NCBI GenBank assembly: GCA_028023455.1
Contig: JAQFVV010000003.1
Coordinates: 1,138,001-1,202,000, forward strand
DNA length: 64,000 bases
Reading direction: 5' to 3'
Source of the DNA: Epiperipatus broadwayi
Lineage: Eukaryota; Onychophora; Udeonychophora; Euonychophora; Peripatidae
The translations under genes and the position numbers were made by a program. Of this stretch, positions 12,204 to 24,708 are shown one piece after another (positions within the stretch are counted from its first letter, which is position 1; every line of letters begins with the position of its first letter). The notes beneath the pieces are model-generated. The model saw only the letters and a list, made by a program, of their open reading frames with translations, made no database searches and was not told the origin of the DNA.

Positions 12204-14250
12204 CTAATCTATTTGACTGTGGGTGTTATGGTAGTGTGCCCACATGATGTATTCCATAGGTACTAAAAACTGGTATAATTTCTCTACAGTAAAACCTGCT
12301 CTGTTATCAGATACTATCACTTTCAGAAACCTATGTATCAAGCAAACCACCTTCAAACACTTAACTGTTTCCTGGGCACTAGTATTTTTCAGTATGTGGC
12401 ACACAATTTATCTTTAAAAAAAGAGTCCATTATTATCAATAAAAAATTTTTATTAACCAATCTAGCATGATTAATATGTACCCTCCCCCATTCTTTTGTT
12501 ACTTTAGCCAAAATGCAAAACATTTTCATGCCAATGCATTTTCTGATTGACATGCAGAGCAATATTTAAAGTAGTTTTTTATATCTGAATTAATTTGTGG
12601 CACAAGAAATAGCTACATGTCAAAGCTTTTACATTCACTATGCCCAGATGCCCTTTGTCTAAAAGTTTTAAAACTTTATTCCTCCTTGTAGGTGGTATAA
12701 GAAGTCTATCCCCCACTACTATGCACCCTCTACAGGCAAATAACTCCCATATAACTAGGTCTTTAGGTCAGCCCTTCTTAATCCAGTTAATCAGAACATT
12801 GTATATTTTTCTTTCCTAGTTCACTTTTGGACTATTTTACTATTTAGCACTTGTGAGTTCATGCTGTAATATAATTAACTTCAACTTACCTACTGACTGG
12901 CTCTTTATTATCTGGAAATCTTGACAATGCGTTTGCATGCAAGATGCCTTTACCCTATTTATATTTTAATGTATAATCATATGCAGCTAACACATTCTGC
13001 CTTCATAACATTCACACACTTGAGTGCTCAGCACTGCACAGTCATTTTCTAAAATCCCCAATAAAATCTTATGATCTGTAATAATTTCAAAACTACACCA
13101 CTCAAAAACAATCTGATGATTTTTCTTAACTGCAAAATAATCACCAATGTTAACTTGTAAATTTGACTGTAGTTCCACTCTGCTTTTGACAATGTTCTAG
13201 ATGCCACTGGATGCTCACCACTATCTATAGGGTGAAATAACACCACTCATCCTCCAATCTCATGCATCTAAAGTGATCCTAACTTTATGCTCACTGCAGA
13301 AATGCAGCAATAGCATATCTGATAGAAAAGTTTTTTATTTTTTTCAAGCACCCTGTCTTGAGTTTCTGTCCATACCCATCTTTGCCCTTTGTGCAACAAT
13401 TCATATAATGGTTTTGCATTCATAGCTTTATTTTTTAAGAACCAGCTCAAAAATTTTAGTCCTAAAATTGCCTGAAACTGTTTTACGTTCTTTGGCTTTT
13501 GAGCATTTCTAACAGCCCCAACTTTGTCACTTAAAGGATGTTTTCCTTTATATGAAATGCTGTGCCTCAGAAATTTAAACTCTTGGGTCTTTCATACACA
13601 TTTTTGATAGTCTAGCTTAACTCCCACCTTATTTAATTTCTTGCAAACTTTCAAAATTCTTGATCTTAACAATTCATTAGATGTCACTGTTATCAAAATA
13701 TCATTGTAGTTTGGTGTTACACTTTTAAACCCTTGTAACAGTAAGTTTAATTTTGCCTGAAAAATGTTCATGCTATAGCAATTCTGAATGGTAAACAGTT
13801 ATATTTGAACAGACCAAGCGGTGTGGTTAACATCAAGAGTCTTGCTGATTTCTTTGTTACTTTAATTTGATAATAGGCAGAGTTAAGGTCAAGTTTGGCA
13901 AAAAACTTTGCTTTAGACAAACTCGCTAAAACCTATCTAATATTAAGTATCAGATAAGCACCTTTATTAAGATATTTATTCACTAATTCCCACACATTCG
14001 GATTTCACCTTTAGCTATATTTATCACCTCTATGGGTGTGCCCCACTCTACATCTTCTACTGGAGTGAACACAGTTCTAGCCACCAATGTTTTTAACTTT
14101 TCCTCCACCTTATCCGTCTGTGCAAATGGAATCTTGTGTGGCTTCAAACCACTGGCCATGTGTTTTCATTCAATTCTACTTCTACCAGATTTGCCTTTAT
14201 TAATACTAGCTCTTCTGTGAATAACTCTGGGTACATAGTTTAACATTTCC
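12204..14250 (-). pseudogene. Degenerate gypsy pol: RT, RNase H, integrase
   Basis: Reading from high to low coordinates, several frames give RT fragments (about 13500-14250), a connection/RNase H stretch (13268-13450, KPLYELLHKGQRWVWTETQ), RNase H pieces with ITDHKILLG (12987-13250), and an integrase core with IVSDNRAGF at 12204-12404. The RT active-site region (about 13700-13712) reads NYNDILIT where YxDD is expected, so a catalytic Asp is lost. Frameshifts and stops separate the pieces. Confidence 0.82.
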
Positions 14251-14677
14251 TACTTGATGGAAATGTTTTTAACAATGGAAATCTTAATCCCTAAGTCACA
14301 AAATTAATCTCTACAATTATGGGACTTATTTGTCTTTTCACAATCACTTTGTCTCTGTATATAATTGGAGCATTTACCTTTTCAACTACATCTTTAACTT
14401 TGATATTAGTCTTTTTCATTTTAATCTCTTTATGCCCATCTGCTATTTCCTCCCATTGGCTTTTGGACACCAGTGAAATACCCTAATGACTATCAATCGC
14501 TATTTCAAATTATGTGCTATGTATTTTAACTTTTAGCATAAATTGATTTTGCCCGTGCGATGTCATACTCTTTTTTATATATTAACCTCTTGTTTGGTTA
14601 TGACTCTTATTTTTTGATTTTGCTTTTTTACAAACTGTTGCCAAAATATCTCTATTCCTGCAATTAAAACAGCTTTC

Positions 14678-14950
14678 TCATTGCCATTTACAATTCTTCA
14701 TTAAATGTCCTATTTTATCACAACAAAAATATTTCCCTAATGGTATTGTTTCGCTACTTACTTTATAATTTCTCAGTGGCATACTTTTATCAGTTTTATA
14801 TACTGATATTCTGCCCTCTTCTTCCACTTTACTTTTAAAAACAAGGGTTTTGTCAATTATTAATTCATACGTGATTCCTTTTTTGATCGCTGTTTCATAT
14901 GACAACTTAATTTCAGTCAACAAAATTTGTCTTAATCTTTTCTCTGCCAT
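14678..14950 (-). pseudogene. gag fragment with a broken CCHC zinc knuckle
   Basis: A 90-codon open piece ends in YFCCDKIGHLMKNC. The CCHC knuckle spacing is kept for the second Cys, His and last Cys, but the first Cys is Tyr. Gag binds the RNA genome through this knuckle. Its position upstream of pol on the same strand fits the LTR element; the rest of gag is not recognisable. Confidence 0.72.
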
Positions 14951-15488
14951 TTACCATAGCAATTGATTTAATAATACCTGTTTTTTAAATTCACCATACT
15001 GACAATTTTTTGCTAGCTGATGTAATGCTATGTTGAAATACTTTATTTTCTCCCCTTTTGCCTGTCTTCTATTTTGTAGTGCCAATATAGCAATATGTCT
15101 AGACACTCAAAGGCTGAAATGCTCTGTTAATTTATTCACTACCTCTCATATCTTACTGTCTCAGTTATAGGTCCACCAAACAACCTGTTTAACATTTCTA
15201 TTACTTTTCTCCCTGCCAAACACACCGGAGTGTCTACCTTTTTACTATTATTCCTTAAGCTATTGTGTGAAAAAATTTTCAAGTTGAATTCCATATAAAG
15301 GCCATTCCACTGCATTTTCAATATATAATTCAGAGATAGTCATTTGATCTATCATTTTATTCTTTGATTGCCTTATCAATAGTTACAATTGCTTGTCAAT
15401 TCAGCTCTTGACTGTACGATTTTTACTTTCCCACTTTAATACTACTTTCCCTATTACTACATTCAAATTTCTGACTTTGCCATTTTAT

Positions 15489-16301
15489 TGTGATGTATTC
15501 CCCTGACCATTCAGCTGATACACACTCCCAAATAATATAATAACAAGAGTATCTTAGTCAAACTATTTATTACATTTCAAATATAACAAAATTATATATC
15601 TCATATATAGATAAATAGATAAACTCAGTTTTAAATACATTTGCAGCACTTTTAAATTTACTGCCCAAAACTAACAGTCCTTATCACATTTCTCTTTTAA
15701 CAACTTAGGTATGTATATTACAAGTTACCCAATATTAAATCCTTGTAGCCCTTTAGGCTTACATAATAAAAAATAAGATCAGGATGATCTGTTTTAAAAC
15801 TAGTCAGGTTTTTGTACCTTCAGATCAGGTCTCTGGGGTTACTCTTGTGCTGGAACATGATGACTTAATACAGATGATACCAGTTACTAGAACACACTCA
15901 TTTTACAAGTGAAGGAAAAAGCACTTCACTGCTGAAATACAGAATTTATATAGTCCACAGTTTTTTCCCTTATCTGATTCTTCTCATTACTTAAATTCCT
16001 TTGTGAAATGTCACTTTCCAGATCTTCTATTTTAAATTGTTTAATCTTTCTTTAATCAGTTCTCAACTGGCTCTTCAATACTTTTTAATCAGTTTGTAAT
16101 TTTTTTTTTTTTAATTACACAACAATTCTACGTTTTTAATATTTACATTATCTCTGTCGAGATCAAATTCCTAAGTACTTCTCTTTCCGTTTTCTTTAAT
16201 TTATATATTTAATCTTTTTTTTATTTTTTTGTTACGTATACTTCTGGATTATTCTTGTTGATATTTAAAATTAAATATTTATTCTGTGTATAAATACTAC
16301 A
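15489..16301 (-). repeat. 5' LTR of the minus-strand gypsy element
   Basis: Direct match to 9486-10353; on the minus strand it starts TGTAGTATTTATACAC and ends in ACATCACA. Divergence between the two LTRs is clearly visible by eye, so the insertion is old. Confidence 0.88.
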
Positions 16302-19300
16302 CATATAATTATTAGTAGTAATTAAAAAACCAATATACCTATTAATAAGAAGTATTAAATATTGACAAAAATAAATAAATAAATATTAATATATGTCATC
16401 ATAAATAATTAATATAGAAAAGAAAATATATATCAAAATATGTGTGTTAATAGTGTTTAAATATTAAGCATGTTTAAGAGGAAATTTAAGTAGCGAATAT
16501 TAAAAAATGTACTGTAATAATTTTAAATATTAATTAAACAAATTTAAAATAGATCACTTTTAAAGGTTAATCTTATCCAATACTTTCAGCATTCTGTTTT
16601 TGTGACTAGTTAATCAGGATAAGTTCAAACTTTTTGAATATTTGATGTACTTCAGTCACTATCATGCAAAGTTCAATGTTTCATCTGGTTTAAGTCTCCA
16701 TCATTATTAACAGGTTTAATGATGGTACATATGGATTGTGCATCCATAATTGATAAGTATATAAAGATTGTAAGAGGGCATTTAACAGCACATTTTAAAA
16801 ATTGGCAGAAGGCAATATAATTCCATATTTTGATATTCAGAATACTAATAAAAGATGTTACTTCATCATGGTGAGACTTTCAACCATAGTATGTGTTTCC
16901 ATATTAGCTTAACCATTTACAAATCAGCAGCTTTTTAAATCTCTGGGAAATACTGTTCTGACCAGTCTAATTCTTTTGAATATCTTTCACTTAGTCTTAT
17001 ATCTGTTTGAAATAAGCCACATGTTGATTCTTTTGTTCAGTTTTTTTTTTAAACTTTTTCCCTGAATCCTTGTCTGCATCGAAGTTACAGCTCTATTTAA
17101 TTGTTCCCCAGGCACCATATTGAATTTTTTAAAAAACCTGACCTGAGACAGAATTTTCACAATAACTTCAGTTTTAATTATATTACAGCAAAAAAAATTA
17201 CATTAATAGAAACTAGAAAAACTAACGAAAACAATAAGTCTAAGACAAATAGTGATAACCATTTAAAAAATAAGGAAAAAAGAAGTTTCACCATCCAAAA
17301 TAATTATTACTTTATTGTTTGTTCATAATTTCTAATGATAACTAAGTTTAAATTATACCTTCAGTGATAATTTCTTTGTATTCCTCACAAAATTATCTTT
17401 CAAACCATATATAATATGTCTTACCTAAGGTAATCCATAGCTTCAGAATCTCCAAAAGTATTTGCATAAGAATTCTTCATTTTTATCTTGTACCCCAAAA
17501 GTTATCAAATCTCAAAGGCATCTATAAGAAACAGATTCATTCTAATAAAAGATACAAAACAAATCATTTCCAAAAAATAGATATACATTTGTCATCATAG
17601 CAATTGGCTTCTTGTCTACCTAAAACTAGAAATTGTAGGCTACTATCTGTATCACTGATAAAATGAGTTTCATTTCTTCATTTTATATTTTTTTGTGTAC
17701 ATATGATGTTTATATTTTTTATGCACACCAGTGATGGTTTATATTCTTTATGCAATCCAGTGATGCTGTTATATTTATTGTATCACATAGATATAATTTA
17801 TTTGCATATAGTCAATTTGTTAGCTATAGACTTGAAAATAATGTGTTGAAAGATGTGGCAAAATTAGTGACTCCACAGCATGAGGATGAAGGCATAGGCA
17901 AGAATCAGAATTTGATTCTTTGCCTGCACATGCAATCTTTCTGTACATTTGATTATTAGTTTTGTAAATCATTACTTGTAAACACAAACACACTATATAA
18001 ACATAATAATAAATAATAAATTATTAAACTTTTTGAGAATCATTATTTTTATAAAATAAGTTTATTTTTATAAAATAAGTGGATTAGAACTTAGAAAATT
18101 ACCATAGATATGAATTCTATATGAGGATAAATAAATATATAATTGATATAGACACACATTACTGCAAACTGAAATTAATAAAAATGAAATAATTAAAAAA
18201 AATTAAAATATTATTCAAAAAATTAAAATTGTATACTTATGAGTCTGATATTCAGCTTATGTTTAGACTCCATTGAAGGTTTTGTTTGTGAATCAGAGTA
18301 TTTTTATTCCAATAAAAGTGTATTTGAAGGCCGATAAGTATTTTCTGTCTTTATTACTTCATGGAAATTACAAAATTGATCAAAAAAAAATTAAATGCTC
18401 TGGTTATGAAAAAAAATTAATAAAAAAATCCAAATGTCATCAGATTTTTTTTGCGAAAGACATCTTCAGAAAGCCATGTCAGAGAACTGTCAATTACCCA
18501 TATTTTGTTTGACATCATGCTTATAGTTTTTACGTCAGTAAAAAAAGAAAATATTTCAATCAATCAAAAAAAATACATGGGACACATACCTGAAGAGCCA
18601 AAACAATAAAAAAAAAAAGAGATTTGTTCTTGTGCTTGTCCCCTAATTTATAACCGATGATATGCACAATAGTACATAGTTATCAAGGTACCCTATTATT
18701 GTTTTCTTCTAATTTGTCCTTAACTAATTATATAATTTTCTTTTAATACCACAATAATATTTCTTTGTCTTTACAGAAAAAATAGATACAAAAAATACTT
18801 TTTATCTTTCCTTTTTCTAATTACATTCATTCTTATTAACATTGTTTTATTTTTAACTTTTTTTTTCTTTACATACAGAAACAATTAAATAGATTACCTA
18901 TTTTTTCTTAATAAAGTACATAAATTAGCTTAATTAATTCTTTCTCTTTTTTTTTTCTTAAAAAAAAAAAAACAGTACTTTTTACCAATCGAAGGATAGG
19001 CAAGAAAGAAATGGAAGAATTAGTTTATTTTTGACTTGGATATTTTTGATTATAAATTGCACCCTTTTTAAGAATTTTTGATTATAAATCAGAACCTGGT
19101 GAATTTGCTATTAAAAATTTCTTTAAAACAATATTATTTATATGTTGTTTGACCCCTAAGTTTGTTATCATAAACCATTTTAAATGCATTGTGATTGATA
19201 ATTATTATTAAAATTGGATGCTTAGAATCTGAAATTAATTCTACCACTTATTTCCTTCATTCACTTATTCATTTTATAACATAGCCAGAAAGCTTATATA

Positions 19301-19422
19301 GGCAGACTACTTTATTTTAAACAGTTTGCACCATTACAATATTTATATGCATATTATTGATATAAATTAGAAAAATTGATGAACTAGTGGGTTTAACAAT
19401 AATCTGTTTACATATGCAAATA
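16302..19422. other. Non-coding AT-rich stretch
   Basis: Short ORFs at 17101-17328, 17750-17959 and 18273-18512 have no recognisable domain, low complexity and no support. I see no element boundaries. Confidence 0.5.
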
Positions 19423-19517
19423 ATTTTTTTGTGTGTCAAATGCATTGACCAGGAAGCGAACCCAGGCCAGCTCCCTGGAAGGCAGCTATGCTAACCACTA
19501 GACCACCAACGCTTGAC
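19423..19517 (-). mobile_element. tRNA-Gly(TCC)-derived SINE
   Basis: The tRNA-like part (19441-19512, minus) keeps a box A (TGGTCTAGTGG), a box B (GGTTCGCTTCC), a TCC anticodon position and a mostly paired acceptor stem, closely resembling a glycine tRNA. A leader GTCAAGC precedes it and an A-rich tail follows. The element is flanked by a 14-bp duplication with one mismatch (TACATATGCAAATA 19409-19422, TACATAGGCAAATA 19518-19531), which marks retroposition rather than a resident tRNA gene. The same leader occurs in the copy at 33814. Confidence 0.85.
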
Positions 19518-20820
19518 TACATAGGCAAATACTTTAGATGTATTATAATACTATCCAGAAGGTTTCAATATTTAAAGAATAAACTTTTTTTTTGTTGACT
19601 TCCTCTCCAACTTTTATTAAGTGATTCGAGAAAACTCTTTTATTTACAACAATTACAGAAATCACAATATAAATGAGTAAAATTAACAGACCCAAGAGTG
19701 ATAAAGATAGTTTGGATGTACTACCATCAAGTGTTCATTGACTTTACCCAGCTTGCATTGTTGCTTCTTGGGTTAGAAATAAGGTTTTGTTAGCATTTAT
19801 TTATTCTATAGATATTTAGATGATCTGATAATTATAACAGAATTTTGCTCATGTTTTAAAATGTGAGAATTTGATTTCATTCAGAAAACATATCCATAAA
19901 ACTCAGTATTTATAAGATCAGCATTACATGTGCCTATGGAACTTGATGATATAAGGATATCATTAAAATTTATCTTGCATCTTTAAAATTGAGATACTAA
20001 AATTAATTCCATCAACAGGATGGTAAATTTTGGCAAAGTATTATTGATACTATTGGAGAGAGGGTATGATTTTGCAATCTATCAGCTTAGCTGATAACAG
20101 CTAAGTTATTGCCAGAAAAATTATCTCATTTACTAAGCCAATTAATTCTCAAGTAAAGTACAGGATCCTTTCTACTTTGGGTCAGAAATTTTAATTAGAA
20201 TTTTTTTGCTCATTATAAAATTATCTGCCCATAAGCTGTTATTTATTATCACCAAACTATTAGCCATTATCAATTTTTACTGATTTTCAAATTCCATTTT
20301 TAAATATTGTTTTTTTTATTGTATGTGTTGTTATTCCAAGAACATGGTTGTCTTAAACCTGTTATATATATATTTTAAATTATATTTTTTGGTCAAGAAA
20401 CCAGGCTGTTTGTCCATCTGATGTCTCCAGACAGAAAAAAACTCAATGTAAGTGAAATATAGCAGGCTATAGGCAATTTAGGTTAATTTCTTGGTTATGT
20501 TGAAACATGAACTGCAATCAGTTAAGGAACTATATATCATATAAAAGTTCAAAGAGCTTTCCAACATATCTCAGTGACTGTGCCTCACATGTTAATCAAG
20601 GTGACTGAGACAATAAACTTTCACATGTAGAGTTGTTTTGTATGATGTTTGAGATCTCTAGTAACATTGCTTTCATGTTATATATCCATTTATCAAGTTA
20701 AATAAAATAACTCACATGGTAAATGTAATAAAGAGTTCCTGCAACCTTTGTACAGTCCATAAAATGAATAAAATATTAAAGATGTCAGAAAAGTTATCCA
20801 ATTTTTCTGATACAAGAACA
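19518..20820. other. Non-coding AT-rich stretch
   Basis: No gene or element boundary recognised. Confidence 0.45.
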
Positions 20821-20822
20821 TA

Positions 20823-21290
20823 ACAGTTATGAGCAACCATAAGAAGTGGGGATCATGTGATGTTTGGTGGTTTAATACCAATCCTGTTTAGTAGGATAGT
20901 GGTGGCTATGGTTGTTAAGGAACCAAAGACACCAAAATGTATGGATACTGAATTGAGTTCAGACTTATATGACTATATAAGCTAATGAGCTTAGATTGAA
21001 AATATTATTGTGTTTTCAAATTTTATTCTCATAGTTTTGCAGTTAAGTAGAGATAAAAGGTTGCTACTGGAGGGTTGCATTAGATCCTAAGATCTAGGTG
21101 CAGTACTCTCAGATCCAAGGCTCTTTACTGATGAAGGCCACAAGCCAGAAACAAGTCTGGAATGTTAGACGAGTAGGCACTAGATAGGAATTTTATGCAC
21201 AAGCCTTCTGGCATCCATTGATTACTCTGGCTTACACTGAGTGTCACTACTATATGGAGAGTTTTGCCTGTTTTAATAACAGCATTCATG
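20823..21290 (+). repeat. F2 repeat, copy 1, with hammerhead-like core
   Basis: From about 20917 to 21288 this matches 26150-26500: shared blocks include GAACCAAAGACACCAAA, a TATA-like CTATATAAGCTAATGAGCTT, AGATCTAGGTGCAGT, CTGATGAAGGCCACAAGCCA and the end GGAGAGTTTTGCCTGTTTTA. The segment CATAAGAAGTGGGGATCATG at the left also recurs, on the other side of copy 2. The left terminal inverted repeat seen in copy 2 is missing here. Confidence 0.8.
21111..21170 (+). ncRNA. Hammerhead ribozyme-like core, family F2
   Basis: CTGATGA (21128-21134), hairpin II of GGC/GCC around CACAA (21136-21146), GAAA (21148-21151), and helix III AC/GT with a two-base loop leading to the triplet GTC (21155-21157). 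Helix I is weak: TTTA (21124-21127) with TGGA (21158-21161), two of four pairs being wobble. GAAA followed by a minimal helix III and GTC is the style of Penelope-associated hammerheads. The other copy (26371-26400) has lost the GAAA-to-GTC part through a 27-bp deletion. Confidence 0.5.
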
Positions 21291-24200
21291 CACATCAGTA
21301 ACATTTCTTGTCAAATACTCTATCTAGAAAGTAACTACACAATAAATACCACAATCATGAATACGTGATCATTAGTAGTGATAATTTATCACACCCTAAA
21401 CATGGTTTATTGTTGTATCTCAATGTTTAAAGATTATAAGTTGTAAACTTTAATTAATCCTTTACACTGATATTGTATGTAGCTAAATTCTCTAGCTAAT
21501 AGTAGAAGTTAATGATTAAACAACTGAATAACACGATAAAACTGTAAAACTTGACAACTGTCAATGATAGCCTAACATTGTTTGTCACCAAAATAGTTCA
21601 GAATATCAATATTTAGACTTATATCAAATTTTAATGAGTCTTTTCCATCTCCAAAAAACATTTTATGTAGGAGGTTTTTTTTTTTACTTGTTAAAAATAT
21701 AATTTACTCGTTGTCTTTTTTTCATTTGTTTTAATATTTTAAAAGCTTTTAATAGGTGTAAATATGTGTTGTTGTTTTTTTTACATATATATATTTGTTT
21801 AATAATTATTTTAAGTTCAGATTAATATTAATGAGAATATTATGTTACCTTCGCAGCAGCATCGCTGACGTACTGACGCCAAATCTTTTTATAAAGCAGA
21901 TGGTTTTACATCTAAAAAAAGATTTTATTTTAAGAAACTATTTTAAAATCCAAAAAGAATTGTGATTTATTTTTTTATTTTTTTTATAATGAAATTTTAT
22001 TAAAACATTAAATAGGTTCAATTATTTCATTAATATAATTAAATATTTATTTTACTAAGCAGCTCTTTATATGAAATCTTTATGTGTATACAGATAAAAA
22101 GATTCACATACTAAAATCAATATCAGAAATTTTGTTGATTCTATGCAAGTACATAGATATTTTGTGAAGATGCGTTAGTAATTTTATACAATTGTATTTA
22201 ATATATAAATCAGTTTTAAATTTATTTAGTCCATCATTCACTAGATGGCAGCAGGTTGTAGTAAATTTTGGCTTTTCCCTTAAATTAAATATGGTATTGT
22301 AATCACGCAGATAATATAAATATACAGAAACTTGTATATAATTTCAAAAATTTGAAATATGTTAATTTATTTCACTTGTCTTTCTCTGTTGCCAATTTTT
22401 TTTTTTAAATAGCTTTTATTATAAACTACATCATATATAGATCAGCGAAATAATACTTAGAGAAATTTCAAAATAGAAATTAAAACAGTAAATTTATGCT
22501 GAAAGCTATAAAATTGTTTAATGGTATCATTGTTAATAATAATAAAAAGTATTAGTTCAGTCATAAAAGTTTATAAGTAACTGAAAATGAGGTTTTTTTT
22601 AGTTAAAATCCTGGGTTGATGAGAAAAATTACCAAGTTTTAATGCATGGTTGCTGTTATAGGATCCAATGAGCAAATTCTTGATTTAGCCCTAAGTAATA
22701 ATGTTCTTTGAATTTAAACACGACGAGTGCACATTATGAAGTATACCTAGATACTTTTATTGTAATATGGAGTAAATGGAAATACAAAGATATATTGGTC
22801 CAGACAAATTTTATCTAACTGCTGTCATTATTATTACTATTATTTTAATTAGAAAAAAAAAAAATCAATAAACTATTATAAATTGAACCAGAATATGTGT
22901 AAAAGTTTAAATAGCTTTTTCTTATGTGCTATTTGGTGTAGATAACAGGCACATGCATATTAATAACAAAGCATTACATCTTTTTTTCGTATCTTTATTG
23001 TGATGTGAGTTTCCACAAGCAATAATTTATTCTCATTCTTCTTCATATGCATCTATTTTTAAACTAGGTGCATCCTAGTTTGCTCTAGGGACTATTTGCC
23101 AAAATCTAGAGTTCAGATGCAGATATTAGGCTGTCTTCTAGGTGTCTACTGATTACTCAGGTTTACAATTTATGGCTTTGGGAGAAAGGCAAGCTAATGA
23201 ATTGACACTACAGCAAATGATTTTCTGGAAAGCATAGTCAAAAACAAAAGTTTTTTGTTCATAATAAAAAATATTTACTGCATCAAGCTATTCATAACTG
23301 CTATGATAAAGAGGTTCCAAAGAAATGCATCATAGAAGGTAAAAGATTTCTGTGATACTAGTTTTGAAGGATTGGTAAAGTATAAGGAGAATTGAGATAT
23401 AAATATCTTTTGGTTTTAAAAGTAGATTTTAAGCTTGTAATAGAATGATATAGGGAAAAATATCAAACTCTGAACACATGGAAATCCCAATATTTAACGC
23501 TTTTCACTTACCTGAAGAGCAAAAGGTTATTCACAAAATGCATATATAGTGAAAGATAATGATCTGGGCTTTTGCACTGATAGAAGATGATTGTGATATG
23601 GCAATTTGAGATAAGTATTATGTTGATAAAAAATTTAAATTCTTGTTTTAATTGTTTTGCTTTTTATATTAACTTTTCATACCATAAATGATCATAAAAG
23701 TATAACTGAAGTTTAATTTTGTGAGCAGTTGATTAAGTAGTCAGTAAAGTAATGATAAGAAAAAGTTTCTTGCTCAATTTCTGATTGTGAAAAATGGAGG
23801 TGATTTATTCTAGTTATAAGAAAAGGAACTGTTGGCTTTTTATATCCTGAAAAATTGAACCTGCTCTAATCTAATTATTTCCAAACTAGAAAAATTTTAG
23901 TTATAAGAGACAGAAAGGTTTTTAACCACAGTAATAGAAAATATTAGTTTTTTTTATACTCTCAGTATTTTTTTTACGACTGAATATGTGTTATTGTTTT
24001 TTTACTTCATAATTTCTTCTAAGATTAAATGCATTTTTTTCACTCCTGTGACAATTTATCTATATCATTCCTTTCGAAATTACTGAATCTTTTTTATGTC
24101 TTTTTCTAATTGTTTATAACTGCATGAAATAAACTCTTAACAATAAATTTAACAAGCATATTTCTTAAAGAAGTAGAATAAGTACTCTTTCTTATTGCAT

Positions 24201-24500
24201 TGCTAAATGTTTACCATATAATACTAAATCATCCATGCACTTAACCACTATTACACAATACTTTATTTACATTAAACTGAAAAAGACAGTGGTAAATAAA
24301 GCATTTTGTAACAGTAGTAAAATGCATGGATGCTTTAATATTATATGTCATATTTTTTTAAAGTTATTTCATGGGACCACAAAATATTTTACTTTTAATA
24401 CATGCATTTTGATGATGATAGGACTCCATATTGTTTAGTTTAGAGATAGAATGGTGGATTATGTAACTTTAGGTCGATGGATCATGACTCCACTTCATCA
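21291..24500. other. Non-coding AT-rich stretch
   Basis: No coding region recognised. A CTCF-like motif lies at 22238 and a short less AT-rich patch (CGCAGCAGCATCGCTGACG) at about 21854. Confidence 0.45.
22238..22253 (+). promoter_or_regulatory. CTCF-like motif
   Basis: TCACTAGATGGCAGCA matches 15 of 16 positions of the CTCF core consensus CCASYAGRKGGCRSYR as I recall it. CTCF is widespread in bilaterians, but occupancy cannot be judged from sequence. Confidence 0.35.
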
Positions 24501-24708
24501 GTCTAGTGCAGGTGTCTGCAAATCTATGAGATGGAAGAGCTAAATCTGACACTCGCAACAATTTAAAAATTATTCAGGAGCCATGAATATATTTTTACAA
24601 ATAAGGAAAATTTAAAGAAATACTATAACAAGTTATAATATTAATTACATCTTTATTAAATGTAGATTAAATCACATGGAAAATTGCTAGCATTGGTTTT
24701 AATCAGAG

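Larger units (their letters stand above)
9486..16301 (-). mobile_element. Ty3/gypsy LTR retrotransposon, degenerate, minus strand
   Basis: Two direct copies of an 0.8-kb sequence bracket broken gag and pol. Read on the minus strand the order is 5' LTR (15489-16301), primer-binding-like TGGCAAAGTCAG just inside, gag zinc knuckle, RT, RNase H, integrase, purine tract (reverse complement of 10354-10370, ending AAAGGGAGAAAG), and 3' LTR (9486-10353). The flanking pentamers are CACAT and CATAT, one mismatch. A 1.2-kb hAT-like element (10651-11861) sits between integrase and the purine tract. Many stops show it is dead. Confidence 0.88.
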
